Assembly (NCBI RefSeq): GCF_014899185.1
Contig: NZ_CP045201.1
Span: 728,501-792,500, forward strand
DNA: 64,000 bases
Direction: 5' to 3'
From: Pseudooceanicola spongiae
GTDB taxonomy: Bacteria > Pseudomonadota > Alphaproteobacteria > Rhodobacterales > Rhodobacteraceae
Shown: piece after piece, positions 53,827 through 63,404 of the stretch
Numbering within the stretch: position 1 is the first letter of the stretch
How the letters are laid out: every line of letters begins with the position of its first letter
The notes under the pieces: model-generated
What the model was told of the DNA's origin: nothing
The model's input: the letters and a program-made list of their open reading frames with translations, nothing else
The model's database searches: none
Translations under genes and position numbers: made by a program

Positions 53827-55431
53827 TCACTTCAGCGCCAGCGACAGGCCCGTGCCGAACGCGGCACCCGAGATCCCGGCGGGCGAGAAGGGCGCGATGC
53901 GTGGCCCGAATGCGACGGTTGGTGTCTCCAGCAGCAGGGGTTTCCACAGGACGGCTTCGTGCAGGTGCTTGCCGAGGGCCATGAAGGCGGCGGAGCGCGC
54001 CGCATCCGTCGTGGCGGTATTGCCCGCCTCAAGCAGACGGTCGGTTTCGGGGTCGTTCCACATCATCCGGTTCGGCGAGGGAATGGAGGCGGAGCTGAAG
54101 TAGAGGTTCAGCGCATCGCCCGCGTTCAGATAGGGGTAATCCATCTGGAACAGGTCATAGCTTTCCTCGCGCAGCTTGGCCCAGATCGCGGTGGAATCGA
54201 ACAGCTCGACCTTGAGGTCGATGCCGACCTTGCGCAGATCCCCCTGGATCGCCTCGGCCTGTTCGCGGGCGCTGTTGAAACCGTAGTAGGTCAGCGTCAG
54301 GGGCGTGCCGTCCTTCTGCCAGAAACCGTCTGAGCCCATGGTGAAGCCTGCGCCTTCCAGCAGGGTGCGGGTCTTGTCGGGATCAAAGGTGAAGGGGCTG
54401 GTGTCGGTGGTCGGATCGTAATCCAGCGCGGCTTCGGAATAGTAAGAGTCCGCCGCATCGACGGTGCCGAAGAAGATGGCATCGGCAATGGCGGACTGGT
54501 CGATGGCGTGACTGATCGCCTCGCGCACATGCACGTCGCCCATGTTGGGACGCGAGGTTTTCATGCCGACGTAGTGGGTGCGGAAACTGGCGGCAGGCTG
54601 CGCCAACTGGATCGAGGGGTCGGCCTCCAGCTGGGCGATGGACCATGAGGGCAGGGAATAGGTGGCGTCGATTTCGCCCGCCTGCAGGCTGGCGACGAGG
54701 GTCGATTCCTCGGGAATGATCTTCCAGACGACCTTGTCGACCCTGGCAGGGCCGCTGTTGCCAAGCGCGGGCGATCCCCAGTCATAACCGTCATGACGGG
54801 TCAGCACGACGGCGTCGTTGGGCTGCCAGCTGTCGAAACAGAACGCGCCGGTGCCGTTGAAGGCGGTGACGCCGAAATCATCCCCCAGAGCCTCGGCCTC
54901 AGCGGGATCGATGATGATGAAGTTGAACTGCGCCATCTGGAACAGCAGGCCCGAGCTGGGGGCGCTCAGTTTATAGACCACGGTGCTGTCGTCCGGGGCG
55001 GTGACGCTGTCGACCATGCCGGCCTTCCAGGTGCTGACATAGGGGCCATCGGGTGTCAGCCAGCGCTGCATCGAGCCGACGACATCCTGCGCCGTGAGCG
55101 CCTTGCCGTCGCAATAGGTGACGCCGGGCTTGAGGTGGAACGTATAGGTCAGGCCGTCCTCGGAAACCTCCCAGCGTTCGGCCAGTGCGGGCTCCACGGA
55201 CTTGAGATCATCGCTGAGGGTCACCAGCGTGTCGCCCACCATATAGAGCACCTCGGCGGCAGCGAGAGAGCTGGAGCGCTGCGGATCATAGCGGTCGGCG
55301 TCGTAGGTGCGCCCGAGGGTGACGACGCCGGCCTGCTGGGCGAGCGCCGAGGTGGCAATGCAGCTCAGCAGCAGCGTGCCGGCGAGGCGCGACAGGGTGA
55401 CGGGGGGCGGGAAAGAGGACGGACGTGGCAT
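53827..55431 (-). CDS. Periplasmic solute-binding protein, DppA/OppA-like
   Basis: This 534-residue family 5 binding protein has a signal region (LAGTLLLSCIATSALAQQAG), the motif ERWEVSEDGLTYTFHLKPGV and the later VHVREAISHAIDQSAIADAI. These mark peptide- or opine-type binding proteins. The start at 55431 follows CAGGAGT. It leads the operon of permeases, ATPases, deacylase and C39 peptidase. The ligand may be a modified peptide or acylated amino acid, which is inferred from the enzymes. Confidence 0.92.
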   Translation of the reverse strand: MPRPSSFPPPVTLSRLAGTLLLSCIATSALAQQAGVVTLGRTYDADRYDPQRSSSLAAAEVLYMVGDTLVTLSDDLKSVEPALAERWEVSEDGLTYTFHLKPGVTYCDGKALTAQDVVGSMQRWLTPDGPYVSTWKAGMVDSVTAPDDSTVVYKLSAPSSGLLFQMAQFNFIIIDPAEAEALGDDFGVTAFNGTGAFCFDSWQPNDAVVLTRHDGYDWGSPALGNSGPARVDKVVWKIIPEESTLVASLQAGEIDATYSLPSWSIAQLEADPSIQLAQPAASFRTHYVGMKTSRPNMGDVHVREAISHAIDQSAIADAIFFGTVDAADSYYSEAALDYDPTTDTSPFTFDPDKTRTLLEGAGFTMGSDGFWQKDGTPLTLTYYGFNSAREQAEAIQGDLRKVGIDLKVELFDSTAIWAKLREESYDLFQMDYPYLNAGDALNLYFSSASIPSPNRMMWNDPETDRLLEAGNTATTDAARSAAFMALGKHLHEAVLWKPLLLETPTVAFGPRIAPFSPAGISGAAFGTGLSLALK

Positions 55432-55599
55432 AGGGGGACTCCTGTTGAAGGTGGCTTGACCGCAGTGCGCACCCCTCCCAGTCCGGCAGGTCATCAGGAG
55501 GGGCGGTATCTGCGACGCGCCGCTTGGCATTTGTTTGCTTTTATTGAGACCACGATAGGCGCGTTCTGCAGCGCGGCAAAACGACGAATGGGCGTGAAT

Positions 55600-56511
55600 T
55601 CATTCCTTTGGGGAATGAACTTCGGGGCCCTGCGCGGTCTTCGCCTCCTCCAGCATCCAGCGGCGCAGGGCGGCCAGAGCGGGCATCTCGATCTTGCGTT
55701 CGGGATGGACCAGAAAGTACGACCCCGGGGTCGGCATGGCGCGCTGAAACGGGCGGTCCAGCTCCCGGGCGTCGATGTGTTCCTGTGCCATGAAACTGGG
55801 CACCAGACCGACGCCAAGGCCATGGCGCGCGCCGCGGATGATCATGTCGAAGGTGTCGAAACGGCTGCCGCGAAAGGCGTCGGTGCTGTTCAGATCGCCC
55901 GCCTCCAGCCAGTGTTTCCAGTCGCGGGGCCGGGCGCGGTGATGCAGCAGGGGCAGCAGGTCCAGGGCGGCGGTATCCTCGGCCGCAATAAGGCCGGGGG
56001 CGCAGACAGGCGTCATCTCCTCTCCGAACAGACGGTCGGAGGGGCCGCCGGGCCAGGAGGCTTCGGCGTAGAAGATCGCCGCATCGATGTTTTCCTGCAT
56101 CATGTCGAAGGGCCACTGCCGCGAGGTGACGTTCAGCGAAATGTCTGGATGGAGGGCAGTGAAGCCCGCCATGCGCGGCAGCAGCCAGTGATTGCCGAAC
56201 GAGGGCAGGGTTGCGATGTTCAGCGTGACGCCACCGGGCCGGAAGGACAGCGTCTCCATCGTCGCTTCCTCCATGATTTCAAGTGCTTCGCGGATACGGC
56301 TCAGGTAATGCGCGCCTGCCTCGGTGAGCACGATACGCTGGCGGACGCGTTCGAAAAGCTGCGTGCCCAACCAGCTTTCCAGCCCGGCGATGCGCTTGGA
56401 CACGGCAGACTGGCTCATGTTCAGTTCTTCGCCCGCGCGGGTGAAACTGCCATGGCGCGCCGAAGCTTCGAACACGGTGAGAGAGGGCAGCGAGGGCAGA
56501 ACGCGGCGCAT
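55600..56511 (-). CDS. LysR-type transcriptional regulator, GcvA-like
   Basis: This 303-residue regulator has an N-terminal HTH (SLPSLTVFEASARHGSFTRA, then LNMSQSAVSKRIAGLE) and a periplasmic-binding-like effector domain. AAAGGAGG precedes the start at 56511. It lies between the peptide ABC operon and the TRAP operon and is divergent from the TRAP genes, so these are its most likely targets. The effector is unknown. Confidence 0.9.
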   Translation of the reverse strand: MRRVLPSLPSLTVFEASARHGSFTRAGEELNMSQSAVSKRIAGLESWLGTQLFERVRQRIVLTEAGAHYLSRIREALEIMEEATMETLSFRPGGVTLNIATLPSFGNHWLLPRMAGFTALHPDISLNVTSRQWPFDMMQENIDAAIFYAEASWPGGPSDRLFGEEMTPVCAPGLIAAEDTAALDLLPLLHHRARPRDWKHWLEAGDLNSTDAFRGSRFDTFDMIIRGARHGLGVGLVPSFMAQEHIDARELDRPFQRAMPTPGSYFLVHPERKIEMPALAALRRWMLEEAKTAQGPEVHSPKE

Positions 56512-56620
56512 GGGGCCTCCTTTGCAAGACTGGAAAAAGACGACCATTTCGCCCGGCCCGGTGCAAGGGAATGTTGAGCGGGACGGCGGCGCGCGGCACG
56601 GGCTGATCACACTCTTGTCA

Positions 56621-56649
56621 TTGCCATTCTTCGGACCACACGATAGCAA
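56621..56649 (+). promoter_or_regulatory. Candidate promoter for the TRAP operon
   Basis: TTGCCA (56621-56626) and TAGCAA (56644-56649) are separated by 17 bp, placing a start about 30 bp before the dctP-like gene. The -10 match is weak. It was found by eye only. Confidence 0.3.
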
Positions 56650-56686
56650 TTCGCCGGACCAAGATGTCAATGAGGGAGGACATTCG

Positions 56687-57673
56687 ATGTTTTTGACTAA
56701 AATGCACAGCGCCGCTTTGCTTGCAGGGATCGCCACGCTGGCCGCAGGGGCCGCTTTTGCCCAGACCGAAGTGAAGATCGCCTACGCACTGGCGCCGGAC
56801 TCGCACTATGGTGTGGCGGCGCAGAAGTGGCAGGATACGGTCGAGGCAGAGACCGACGGCAAGTTCACGTTCCGGCATTTCCCCTCGTCAGCCCTTGGTG
56901 GCGAGCGTGAGGTGATCGAGGGGCTGCAACTGGGCACTGTCGAGGCGACGATCGTGTCGACCGGGACGCTCAGCAACTTTGTCCCCGACACTGGCGTCAC
57001 CGATATTCCGTTCCTGTTCCGTAGTTTGGAGCATGCGCGTCATGTGCTGGATGGCCCGATCGGGCAGGAGATCCTGGCCAAGTTCGACGATGCCGGTCTG
57101 GTCGCCGTTGCCTGGGGCGAGCAGGGCTTTCGCCATATCACCAACAACCGCAACCCGATTGAAACGCCCGAAGATCTGGCGGGCATGAAGCTGCGGACGA
57201 TGGAAAACCCGGTGCACCTGGCGGCGTTCAACGCGCTTGGCGCGGCGCCGACGCCGATGGCCTGGCCCGAGGTGATCGGGGCGCTGCAGCAAGGCACCAT
57301 AGACGGGCAGGAAAACCCGCTGTCGGTGATCGTGTCGGCGAAGCTGAACGAAGTGCAGAAGTATCTGACGCTGTCGGGTCACGTCTATTCGCCCGCCATG
57401 CTGTTGATCTCCAAACCGTTCTGGGAAGGTCTGTCGGACGAGGACAAGGCCGCCTTCATGGATGGCGCGGTTCAAGGTGCGGCTGCGATGCGTGGCTTTG
57501 TCGACGATGTCGAGACCAGCGGCGTCGAGACGCTGAAAGAGCGCGGCATGGAAGTGAACACCCTGTCGGCGGAGCAGAAAGCGGCCTTCCGCGCCTCGGT
57601 CGAGAGCGCCTATGAAGAGTACTACGATATCTACGGCAAGGACCTGATCGACCGTATTTCGGCGACCGAGTAA
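56687..57673 (+). CDS. TRAP transporter solute-binding protein, DctP-like
   Basis: This 328-residue periplasmic protein has a signal peptide (LLAGIATLAAGAAFAQ) and the TRAP fold signature LAGMKLRTMENPVHLAAFNA and GTIDGQENPLSVI, in which the Arg binds a carboxylate ligand. The start at 56687 follows GGGAGGA; the open frame upstream crosses the regulator gene and is not used. The ligand is probably an organic acid. Confidence 0.93.
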   Translation: MFLTKMHSAALLAGIATLAAGAAFAQTEVKIAYALAPDSHYGVAAQKWQDTVEAETDGKFTFRHFPSSALGGEREVIEGLQLGTVEATIVSTGTLSNFVPDTGVTDIPFLFRSLEHARHVLDGPIGQEILAKFDDAGLVAVAWGEQGFRHITNNRNPIETPEDLAGMKLRTMENPVHLAAFNALGAAPTPMAWPEVIGALQQGTIDGQENPLSVIVSAKLNEVQKYLTLSGHVYSPAMLLISKPFWEGLSDEDKAAFMDGAVQGAAAMRGFVDDVETSGVETLKERGMEVNTLSAEQKAAFRASVESAYEEYYDIYGKDLIDRISATE

Positions 57674-57692
57674 TCCTTTGACCCCACACTTG

Positions 57693-57733
57693 ATTGGCCG
57701 GTGGCAGATGCCGCCGGCCAATTTTTGCTTTTT
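57693..57733 (+). terminator. Terminator/attenuator between dctP-like and small-permease genes
   Basis: A 13-bp stem (57693-57705 with 57710-57722, one T-G wobble) is closed by AGAT and followed by TTTTT, then GC and a second T5 run. This is a strong intrinsic terminator inside an operon. It should let only part of the transcripts reach the permease genes. Confidence 0.8.
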
Positions 57734-57745
57734 ACCGGAGGAAAG

Positions 57746-58264
57746 ATGCGCAGGCTGGAACGCTTATTCGTGGCGCTGAACGGAGCTGTCGTGATCGCGA
57801 TGCTGTCGTCGATGGCGCTGATTGTCGGGGCCAATGTGGCACTGCGCTATACCACCAACCATTCGCTGCCCTGGGCGGACGAGGCGGCGCGCTATCTGAT
57901 GATCTGGATGACCTTCGTTGGGGCCGGGCTGGCGCTGCGCTGGGGTGGCCATGTGGCGATCACCAACCTGCATGATGTGCTGAGCACCCGCAGTCAGCAG
58001 ATCCTGCGCGTTGTCATCGTGCTGATATTGCTGATCTTCTTTGCCTTCATGGTGCATGTCGGCCTGCAATACATGGACCGCGCCCGGTTTCAGAAAACCC
58101 CGGCGATGCGCCTGTCGTTTCTCTATGTCTATGCCGCGATGCCGGTCGGGTTCAGCCTGCTGATCGTGCATCTGCTGCTGATCGTGGGGCCGTTCATCCG
58201 TGCGGGCCAGTATAAACAGGAAGAGGGCGACGTGAACGCCATCTCGGGTGCTGCCAATGGTTGA
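57746..58264 (+). CDS. TRAP transporter small permease, DctQ-like
   Basis: This 172-residue protein has four helices and the DctQ motif LPWADEAARYLMIWMTFVGA. GGAGGAA precedes the start at 57746. An alternative upstream start would lie in the terminator hairpin and is rejected. The stop lies just inside the large-permease gene. Confidence 0.92.
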   Translation: MRRLERLFVALNGAVVIAMLSSMALIVGANVALRYTTNHSLPWADEAARYLMIWMTFVGAGLALRWGGHVAITNLHDVLSTRSQQILRVVIVLILLIFFAFMVHVGLQYMDRARFQKTPAMRLSFLYVYAAMPVGFSLLIVHLLLIVGPFIRAGQYKQEEGDVNAISGAANG

Positions 58265-59540
58265 GATCCTCTTTGCGTCGCTGTTCGTGCTGATGGTGCT
58301 GGGCCTGCCGGTGGCCTTTGCCATGGCGATCTCGGTCTTCGTGGCGATTGGTCTGGGCAGTTCCTATCCGCAGATCGTCGTGGTGAAGGAGATGTTCTCG
58401 GGGCTCGACAGCTTTCCGCTGCTGGCGGTGCCGTTCTTCATTCTGGCCGCCGAGATCATGACCGGCGGCGCGATCACCCACACGCTGCTGCGCTTTGCCT
58501 CGCAGTTCGTCGGGCATCTGCGCGGCGGTCTGGGCTATGCCAATGTAATCTCGTCGACGATGTTCGCGGGGATCTCGGGCTCGGCTTTGGCCGACGCAGC
58601 GGGCCCCGGCGCGATGATGATCAAGATGATGGAAAAGGGCGGGTATGATCGCGCCTATGCCGGGGCGCTGACGATTTCCAGCGCGGTCATCGGGCCGATC
58701 ATTCCGCCGTCCATCGTGATGATCATCTATGCACTGCAGGACGAGGCGGTCTCGGTCGGCTCGCTTTTCATGGCGGGCGTGATCCCGGGGCTGTTGCTGG
58801 GGTTGGGCAATCTTGTGGCGAATGGCGTCGTCAGCTGGAAGCGGGATTACCGCAGTGACGCGCCGCGCCCCGACCGGGCCGAGATGCTGCGCACCACCGT
58901 CAAGGCGCTGCCGGCGCTTGGGCTGATCGTGCTGATCGTCGGCGGCATCCGGGGCGGGATCTTCACGCCGACCGAGGCCTCGGTCATGGCGGTGTTCTAT
59001 GCGCTGTTCTGCGGCATGGTGATCTACCGGGCGCTGCACTGGCGCGATCTGCCGGGGATCATCCTGCGGGCGGCGCTGATCAGTGCTGCGGTGCTGCTGA
59101 TCCTCGGGGCGGCGCGGGCCTTTGCCTGGGTGCTGGTGATCGAGGGGCTGCCGCAGTTTCTGGCGCAGACCATCATCAGCTGGGATCTGTCGCCCATCGT
59201 CTTCCTGCTGGCGGTCAACCTGCTGATGCTGATCTTCGGGCTGTTCATGGACCCGCTGCCGGGTGTGATGATCCTGGTGCCGATCCTAGCGCCGATCAGC
59301 CATGCCCTCGGGATTGCGCCGGACCACTTTGCCATCGTTGTGATCGTGAACCTGACGCTGGGGCTGACGACGCCTCCGGTGGGCAGTCTGATCTTTGTCG
59401 TCTCCTCGGCGGCGAACCTCAAGCCAGCGGCGCTGGTGCGGGAGATGCCGCCGTTCTTTCTGGCCAACCTGATCGTGCTGATGCTGCTGACCTTCGTGCC
59501 GTTGCTGAGCACATGGCTGCCAAGGATCAGCGGTTACTGA
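58257..59540 (+). CDS. TRAP transporter large permease, DctM-like
   Basis: This 427-residue protein has about 12 helices. Signatures include SGLDSFPLLAVPFFILAAEI, SSTMFAGISGSALADAAGPG and VIGPIIPPSIVMIIYAL. It forms the sodium-driven channel of the uptake system. ATG at 58257 is preferred to a GTG 9 bp upstream; it overlaps the small-permease gene by 8 bp. Its end overlaps the convergent methyltransferase gene by 7 bp. Confidence 0.93.
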   Translation: MVEILFASLFVLMVLGLPVAFAMAISVFVAIGLGSSYPQIVVVKEMFSGLDSFPLLAVPFFILAAEIMTGGAITHTLLRFASQFVGHLRGGLGYANVISSTMFAGISGSALADAAGPGAMMIKMMEKGGYDRAYAGALTISSAVIGPIIPPSIVMIIYALQDEAVSVGSLFMAGVIPGLLLGLGNLVANGVVSWKRDYRSDAPRPDRAEMLRTTVKALPALGLIVLIVGGIRGGIFTPTEASVMAVFYALFCGMVIYRALHWRDLPGIILRAALISAAVLLILGAARAFAWVLVIEGLPQFLAQTIISWDLSPIVFLLAVNLLMLIFGLFMDPLPGVMILVPILAPISHALGIAPDHFAIVVIVNLTLGLTTPPVGSLIFVVSSAANLKPAALVREMPPFFLANLIVLMLLTFVPLLSTWLPRISGY

Positions 59541-60163
59541 GCGCGGCGGAACATCAGCAGTTTCGAGAGGTCATCCTTGTGCGCGCCATGGCCCTTGTCG
59601 CCATAGATGCGTACAAGGGGCATCTGGAGCTGGTCGATCGCGTCACCAAGCGCGTCGAGCTTGTCGCCAAAGCCCTGCGCCTGCCAGTGCTCGGCGTGCA
59701 CCGAAATCACCGCGAGGCCACCGGGGGCGAGGATGCGCACCACCTCGTCCAGCGCCTCGGGCCCGACATGGCCTGTGGTGAAGGTCCCGGTTGAGACGGC
59801 ACCGGCGTAGGTGCCATCGTCGACGGCCAAACGCTCCAGCAGGTTGCCCTCGAACAGAGTTGCGTAGATGTCTTTGCGCCGTGCCACGGCGAGCATTTCC
59901 GGCGAGAGGTCGGTGGCATCCACCGGGGTGATGTTGAGCGCGCGCAGCGCCGCGCCGCACAAGCCGGTGCCTGCGCCGAGGTCAAGGACGGGGCCGCGCC
60001 CGCCGGCGTCGGCGAAGGCTTTAGCCACGGCGCCGGGCAGGGCGAAATCCATATCGGCGGCAAAGCTGCTGTCATAGGTATCCGCCCAGACGGCATAGAG
60101 CCGCTTGCTGTCGTCGGGGGTGCGCAGTCGATAGGCGGCCTGAAGATCGGTTTTGTCTGTCAT
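59534..60163 (-). CDS. Class I SAM-dependent methyltransferase
   Basis: This 209-residue methyltransferase has motif I VLDLGAGTGLCGAALR and the following ATDLSPEMLAVARRKD, with TGTFTTGHVGPEALDEVVRI later. The N-terminal segment DDSKRLYAVWADTYDSSFAAD resembles Williams-Beuren-type methyltransferases. The substrate is unknown, and no neighbour suggests one. Confidence 0.85.
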   Translation of the reverse strand: MTDKTDLQAAYRLRTPDDSKRLYAVWADTYDSSFAADMDFALPGAVAKAFADAGGRGPVLDLGAGTGLCGAALRALNITPVDATDLSPEMLAVARRKDIYATLFEGNLLERLAVDDGTYAGAVSTGTFTTGHVGPEALDEVVRILAPGGLAVISVHAEHWQAQGFGDKLDALGDAIDQLQMPLVRIYGDKGHGAHKDDLSKLLMFRRAQ

Positions 60164-60242
60164 GCAAGCAGCCTAGGGGCCGGGAGGGCCCCTTGTAAAC
60201 GTCTGCCTGAGGTTTGCGGGTTTTGGCCCGGTCGCTGCCTGC

Positions 60243-62546
60243 TTAACGGTCGTCGCGGGGTGTGCCGGTTGTGCTGGCAGCCTCAAGCCGGTCGGCCTCG
60301 GCACTGTGTTCGGCGGCGGCGGCGCTGATCTTGTGCTTGTCTTCCTCGCTGAGGGTGTCGCGGCCTGCGCCCTCAAGGTTCACCTTGACCTCGCGGCGGG
60401 CGAACTGGATGCCAGCCTTTTCAAACTCTTCCTTGACGCGGGTGTAGACCTTCTTGCGGATCATGAACTGCGCGCCGGGCTTGTGGGTGAACTTGCCCCG
60501 GATGACGATGCCGTGGTCGTTGTATTCATAGACGCCCTGGCTCTTGAACGGTTCGATGAAGCCCTGACCAAGCTCGGGGTCGTCCAGCATCTCCTGGCCG
60601 ATCTTCTTGAAGATCTTGCGGACCCTTTCGACGTCGGTGTCGAAGGGCACGGTAAAGCGCAGCTTCATGATGCCCCAGTCGCGGCCATAGTTGGTCACGG
60701 TGTTGATCTCGGAATAGGGCACGATCAGCACAGGGCCCTTGGCATCGCGCAGGCGCAGCGAGCGCAGGGAAATCCGGTCGACCGTGCCGATGGAGCCGCC
60801 CGCATTGACATATTCGTTCAGCCGGAAGGCGTCGTCGATCAGGAAGAACATCCCCGAAATCACATCGCTGACCAGTTTCTGAGAGCCGAAGCCGACGGCG
60901 ATGCCGATGATCCCGGCACCGGCCAGCAGCGCGGTGACATCGACGCCGAGGTTGGCGAGCACCATCAGGACCGTCATGGTGAGGACAAAGAACTGCAGCG
61001 TCACGCTGATCGGCGGCAGGATGGTCCCGAGGCGGGTTGTCGCGGGCGCGCCCATGCCCTCGCCCTCAGAGGCATGGGCGGCGTCGCCTTCGCCGGGTTG
61101 CTCTCCCGCAAGGCGGACGTTGATCAGCAGGCGCACGGCTTCCCACACCAGATAGCCGCAGACGGTGATCAGCGCGACCCGGACAACCGTGCTGGCGAGC
61201 GGTTCGCCCACCCCGGCGGTGGCCATGCCGATGGCGGTGATGTGCCAGAGGCGGGCGGTCGCCAGAATGACGGCGCCAAAGACCAGCACGCGGCCAATGC
61301 GGATATAGGCGCGGCGGCTGGCCCGGTAGGCCTGTTGCGCCATCGGGCCTTCGCCCTCCATATCCGGCATGAAGTGGCGCACGATGGCATGGATCAGGGT
61401 GTCGAGCAGCGGTGCGACCAGCACGATCACCATGCTGACGAAATGCCGACCGCCCCCCAGAACGCCGGTGGCGTTCATCACGTTGGCCCCGACACAAAAG
61501 AGGTAGGTTGCGATGATCGCGACCACGGCAAGGTAGGGATAGGCGCGGATCGACCAGGCATCGAAGCGTGTCAGTTCTCGTCTGTCACCCGCCATGATCG
61601 AGCGCCAGCCGTTGCGGGTATAGATGAACAGCAGCAGCATCCATCCGAAGAAAAGCACGTTGAACCAGTGCCAGAAACCGGGCGCACCGCCAAAGCTGCG
61701 GTTCAGGGTGGACATCGCGAAGGTGAAGCCGACGCCATAGGCGATGCCGACGAAGTTCCAGTATATCACCTTGATGATATGGTCCGGGGCGGTCAGCAGC
61801 GGCGGCTGACGGTGGGTCGACGCAAGAAAGAACCGAAGCAGGATGATGGCAAATCGCGGCACGAACACGATCCAGAAGACGATCTGCGCGACCAGTGGCA
61901 CGCGCTCATCAGGCTTGAGAAGCTGCAGCACGCCATAGGCCGAGAGCGTGAATATGAGGGCGCCGATCACTTCGTATTGCATACGGGACGCGGCGTAGCG
62001 CAGGCTTTGCATCAGGTTTGTGCTGTGCTCGCGCTGCATGCGGGACTTCGGGGTGCGAAAGACAAACCAGTGCATGGCTTTACTTGCCAACATGCCAACC
62101 ACGATCGCGAGGGTCGCCGCGATCAGCATGCGGCGCACGCCACCCGGCCCGAGGCGGTCGGAAAACCGCTGCAGTACCGCACCTTCGGCCGCCAGAAAAT
62201 CTGGCAGGTGGGTGAAGTTGAAAACCGTCGACTGCCACATGCGCCGCATCGTTTCCGCCAGGAGGGCACTCACGCTCTCATAGGGGGAGGTGGCGGCGCT
62301 GGCTGGATCGCTGGCGACAGCGTCCAGACGCTCCAGAAGCAATGTGCGGACTTCAGCGTCCGACAGGCGGGCGATCAGCGCATTGATCGACTCCGGTGTC
62401 AGCGGATCGGGCAGGGTGATCGGCTCAGGGGCTGCCTGGGCATGGGAGGAGGTCGTGAGATTGACAGTTTGCGCCGCAACCGGAGCCGTGGCGAGCCCGG
62501 CGAGCAATACCAGAAAGGCGCCAAGACGGAAAAGAACAGCGCGCAT
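60243..62546 (-). CDS. Large MscS-type mechanosensitive channel
   Basis: This 767-residue protein has a signal sequence (LFRLGAFLVLLAGLATAPVA), a periplasmic domain of about 120 residues, then about ten helices and a C-terminal MscS domain. The pore and beta-domain region is visible in LLAGAGIIGIAVGFGSQKLV, SDVISGMFFLIDDAF and VPYSEINTVTNYGRDW. It should release solutes on osmotic downshift. The start at 62546 follows AGGAGAG. The tail after the MscS domain is charged. Confidence 0.92.
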   Translation of the reverse strand: MRAVLFRLGAFLVLLAGLATAPVAAQTVNLTTSSHAQAAPEPITLPDPLTPESINALIARLSDAEVRTLLLERLDAVASDPASAATSPYESVSALLAETMRRMWQSTVFNFTHLPDFLAAEGAVLQRFSDRLGPGGVRRMLIAATLAIVVGMLASKAMHWFVFRTPKSRMQREHSTNLMQSLRYAASRMQYEVIGALIFTLSAYGVLQLLKPDERVPLVAQIVFWIVFVPRFAIILLRFFLASTHRQPPLLTAPDHIIKVIYWNFVGIAYGVGFTFAMSTLNRSFGGAPGFWHWFNVLFFGWMLLLFIYTRNGWRSIMAGDRRELTRFDAWSIRAYPYLAVVAIIATYLFCVGANVMNATGVLGGGRHFVSMVIVLVAPLLDTLIHAIVRHFMPDMEGEGPMAQQAYRASRRAYIRIGRVLVFGAVILATARLWHITAIGMATAGVGEPLASTVVRVALITVCGYLVWEAVRLLINVRLAGEQPGEGDAAHASEGEGMGAPATTRLGTILPPISVTLQFFVLTMTVLMVLANLGVDVTALLAGAGIIGIAVGFGSQKLVSDVISGMFFLIDDAFRLNEYVNAGGSIGTVDRISLRSLRLRDAKGPVLIVPYSEINTVTNYGRDWGIMKLRFTVPFDTDVERVRKIFKKIGQEMLDDPELGQGFIEPFKSQGVYEYNDHGIVIRGKFTHKPGAQFMIRKKVYTRVKEEFEKAGIQFARREVKVNLEGAGRDTLSEEDKHKISAAAAEHSAEADRLEAASTTGTPRDDR

Positions 62547-62675
62547 TTTCTCTCCTGCTGCCAGCTTGCCGCAGGGTAACAATGCGCACCGGTCGTGACA
62601 ATGGATCAATGCGCCGAGGGCGGCTGATTTGGGCATGGCGCGGTGCAAAACGGATCCATGCCCAAGGCCATGGCG

Positions 62676-63383
62676 CTAGAGGAGGGAGACCGTGCCCGTT
62701 GCAATCTCGTAGTGCGCGGCGACGGCCCTCAGGTTTCCGGCCGCTGCCAGCTCGGCCAGGATCGGCCCTTGGGTCTGGGCGCGCTCGGCATTGCTTCGGG
62801 CGTTCTGCGCTGTGGCTGCGGCCAGAAGATTTTCCGGCTCACTGGGCATGACCTCGTAGACGGCGGGGCGGATTGCGTTGACGAGGCTGGGCAGGTGGCC
62901 CGGCGGCAGGGTGTTGTCCTGGATCGACGCGATGGTAGCATCGACGGCGCCGCAGGCGCTGTGGCCAAGCACGACGATGAGCTTGATGCCAAGAACTGCG
63001 GCGCCATATTCGAGACTGGCGAGCCCGTCTTCGTTGATGAAGTTTCCGGCAAGGCGCACGACGAAAAGCGCGCCCGGCCCCTGATCAAACAGCAGTTCCG
63101 GTGCGACACGCGAATCCGAGCAGCTGACGATCGCGGCGAAGGGTTGCTGCCCGGCGGCGCGGGCGGCGCGCCCGACCGAGTGGTCGATGTTGATCGGCGC
63201 GTTGGCGATATAGCGGGCATTGCCGTCCATCAGGCGTTGCAGGGCGTCCTCAGGCGTGGCGGGTGCGGCCTCGCTGGTCTGCGCCTGCGCCGCGGAAAGC
63301 GTCGCGCCGGCGGCGGCAAGCGCCAGCGTGCCCGCCATCAAATGCCGCCGGGTGACCTTGGGGTCTGCGTGGTCGTTGCACAT
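62676..63383 (-). CDS. Tat-exported beta-carbonic anhydrase
   Basis: This 235-residue protein starts with a twin-arginine signal (VTRRHLMAGTLALAAAGATL followed by SAAQAQ). The mature part is a beta-carbonic anhydrase with zinc ligands in IVSCSDSRVAPELLFDQG and VLGHSACGAVDATIASI. It interconverts carbon dioxide and bicarbonate. Export via Tat implies a folded, zinc-loaded enzyme in the periplasm, which is less common than the cytosolic form. Confidence 0.92.
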   Translation of the reverse strand: MCNDHADPKVTRRHLMAGTLALAAAGATLSAAQAQTSEAAPATPEDALQRLMDGNARYIANAPINIDHSVGRAARAAGQQPFAAIVSCSDSRVAPELLFDQGPGALFVVRLAGNFINEDGLASLEYGAAVLGIKLIVVLGHSACGAVDATIASIQDNTLPPGHLPSLVNAIRPAVYEVMPSEPENLLAAATAQNARSNAERAQTQGPILAELAAAGNLRAVAAHYEIATGTVSLL

Positions 63384-63404
63384 GTCGGTTTCCTCTTTTG
63401 GGGG

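Noticed and set aside
60306..62579. Open frame antisense to the MscS gene (757 codons)
   Set aside because: It only reflects the codon bias of the channel gene.
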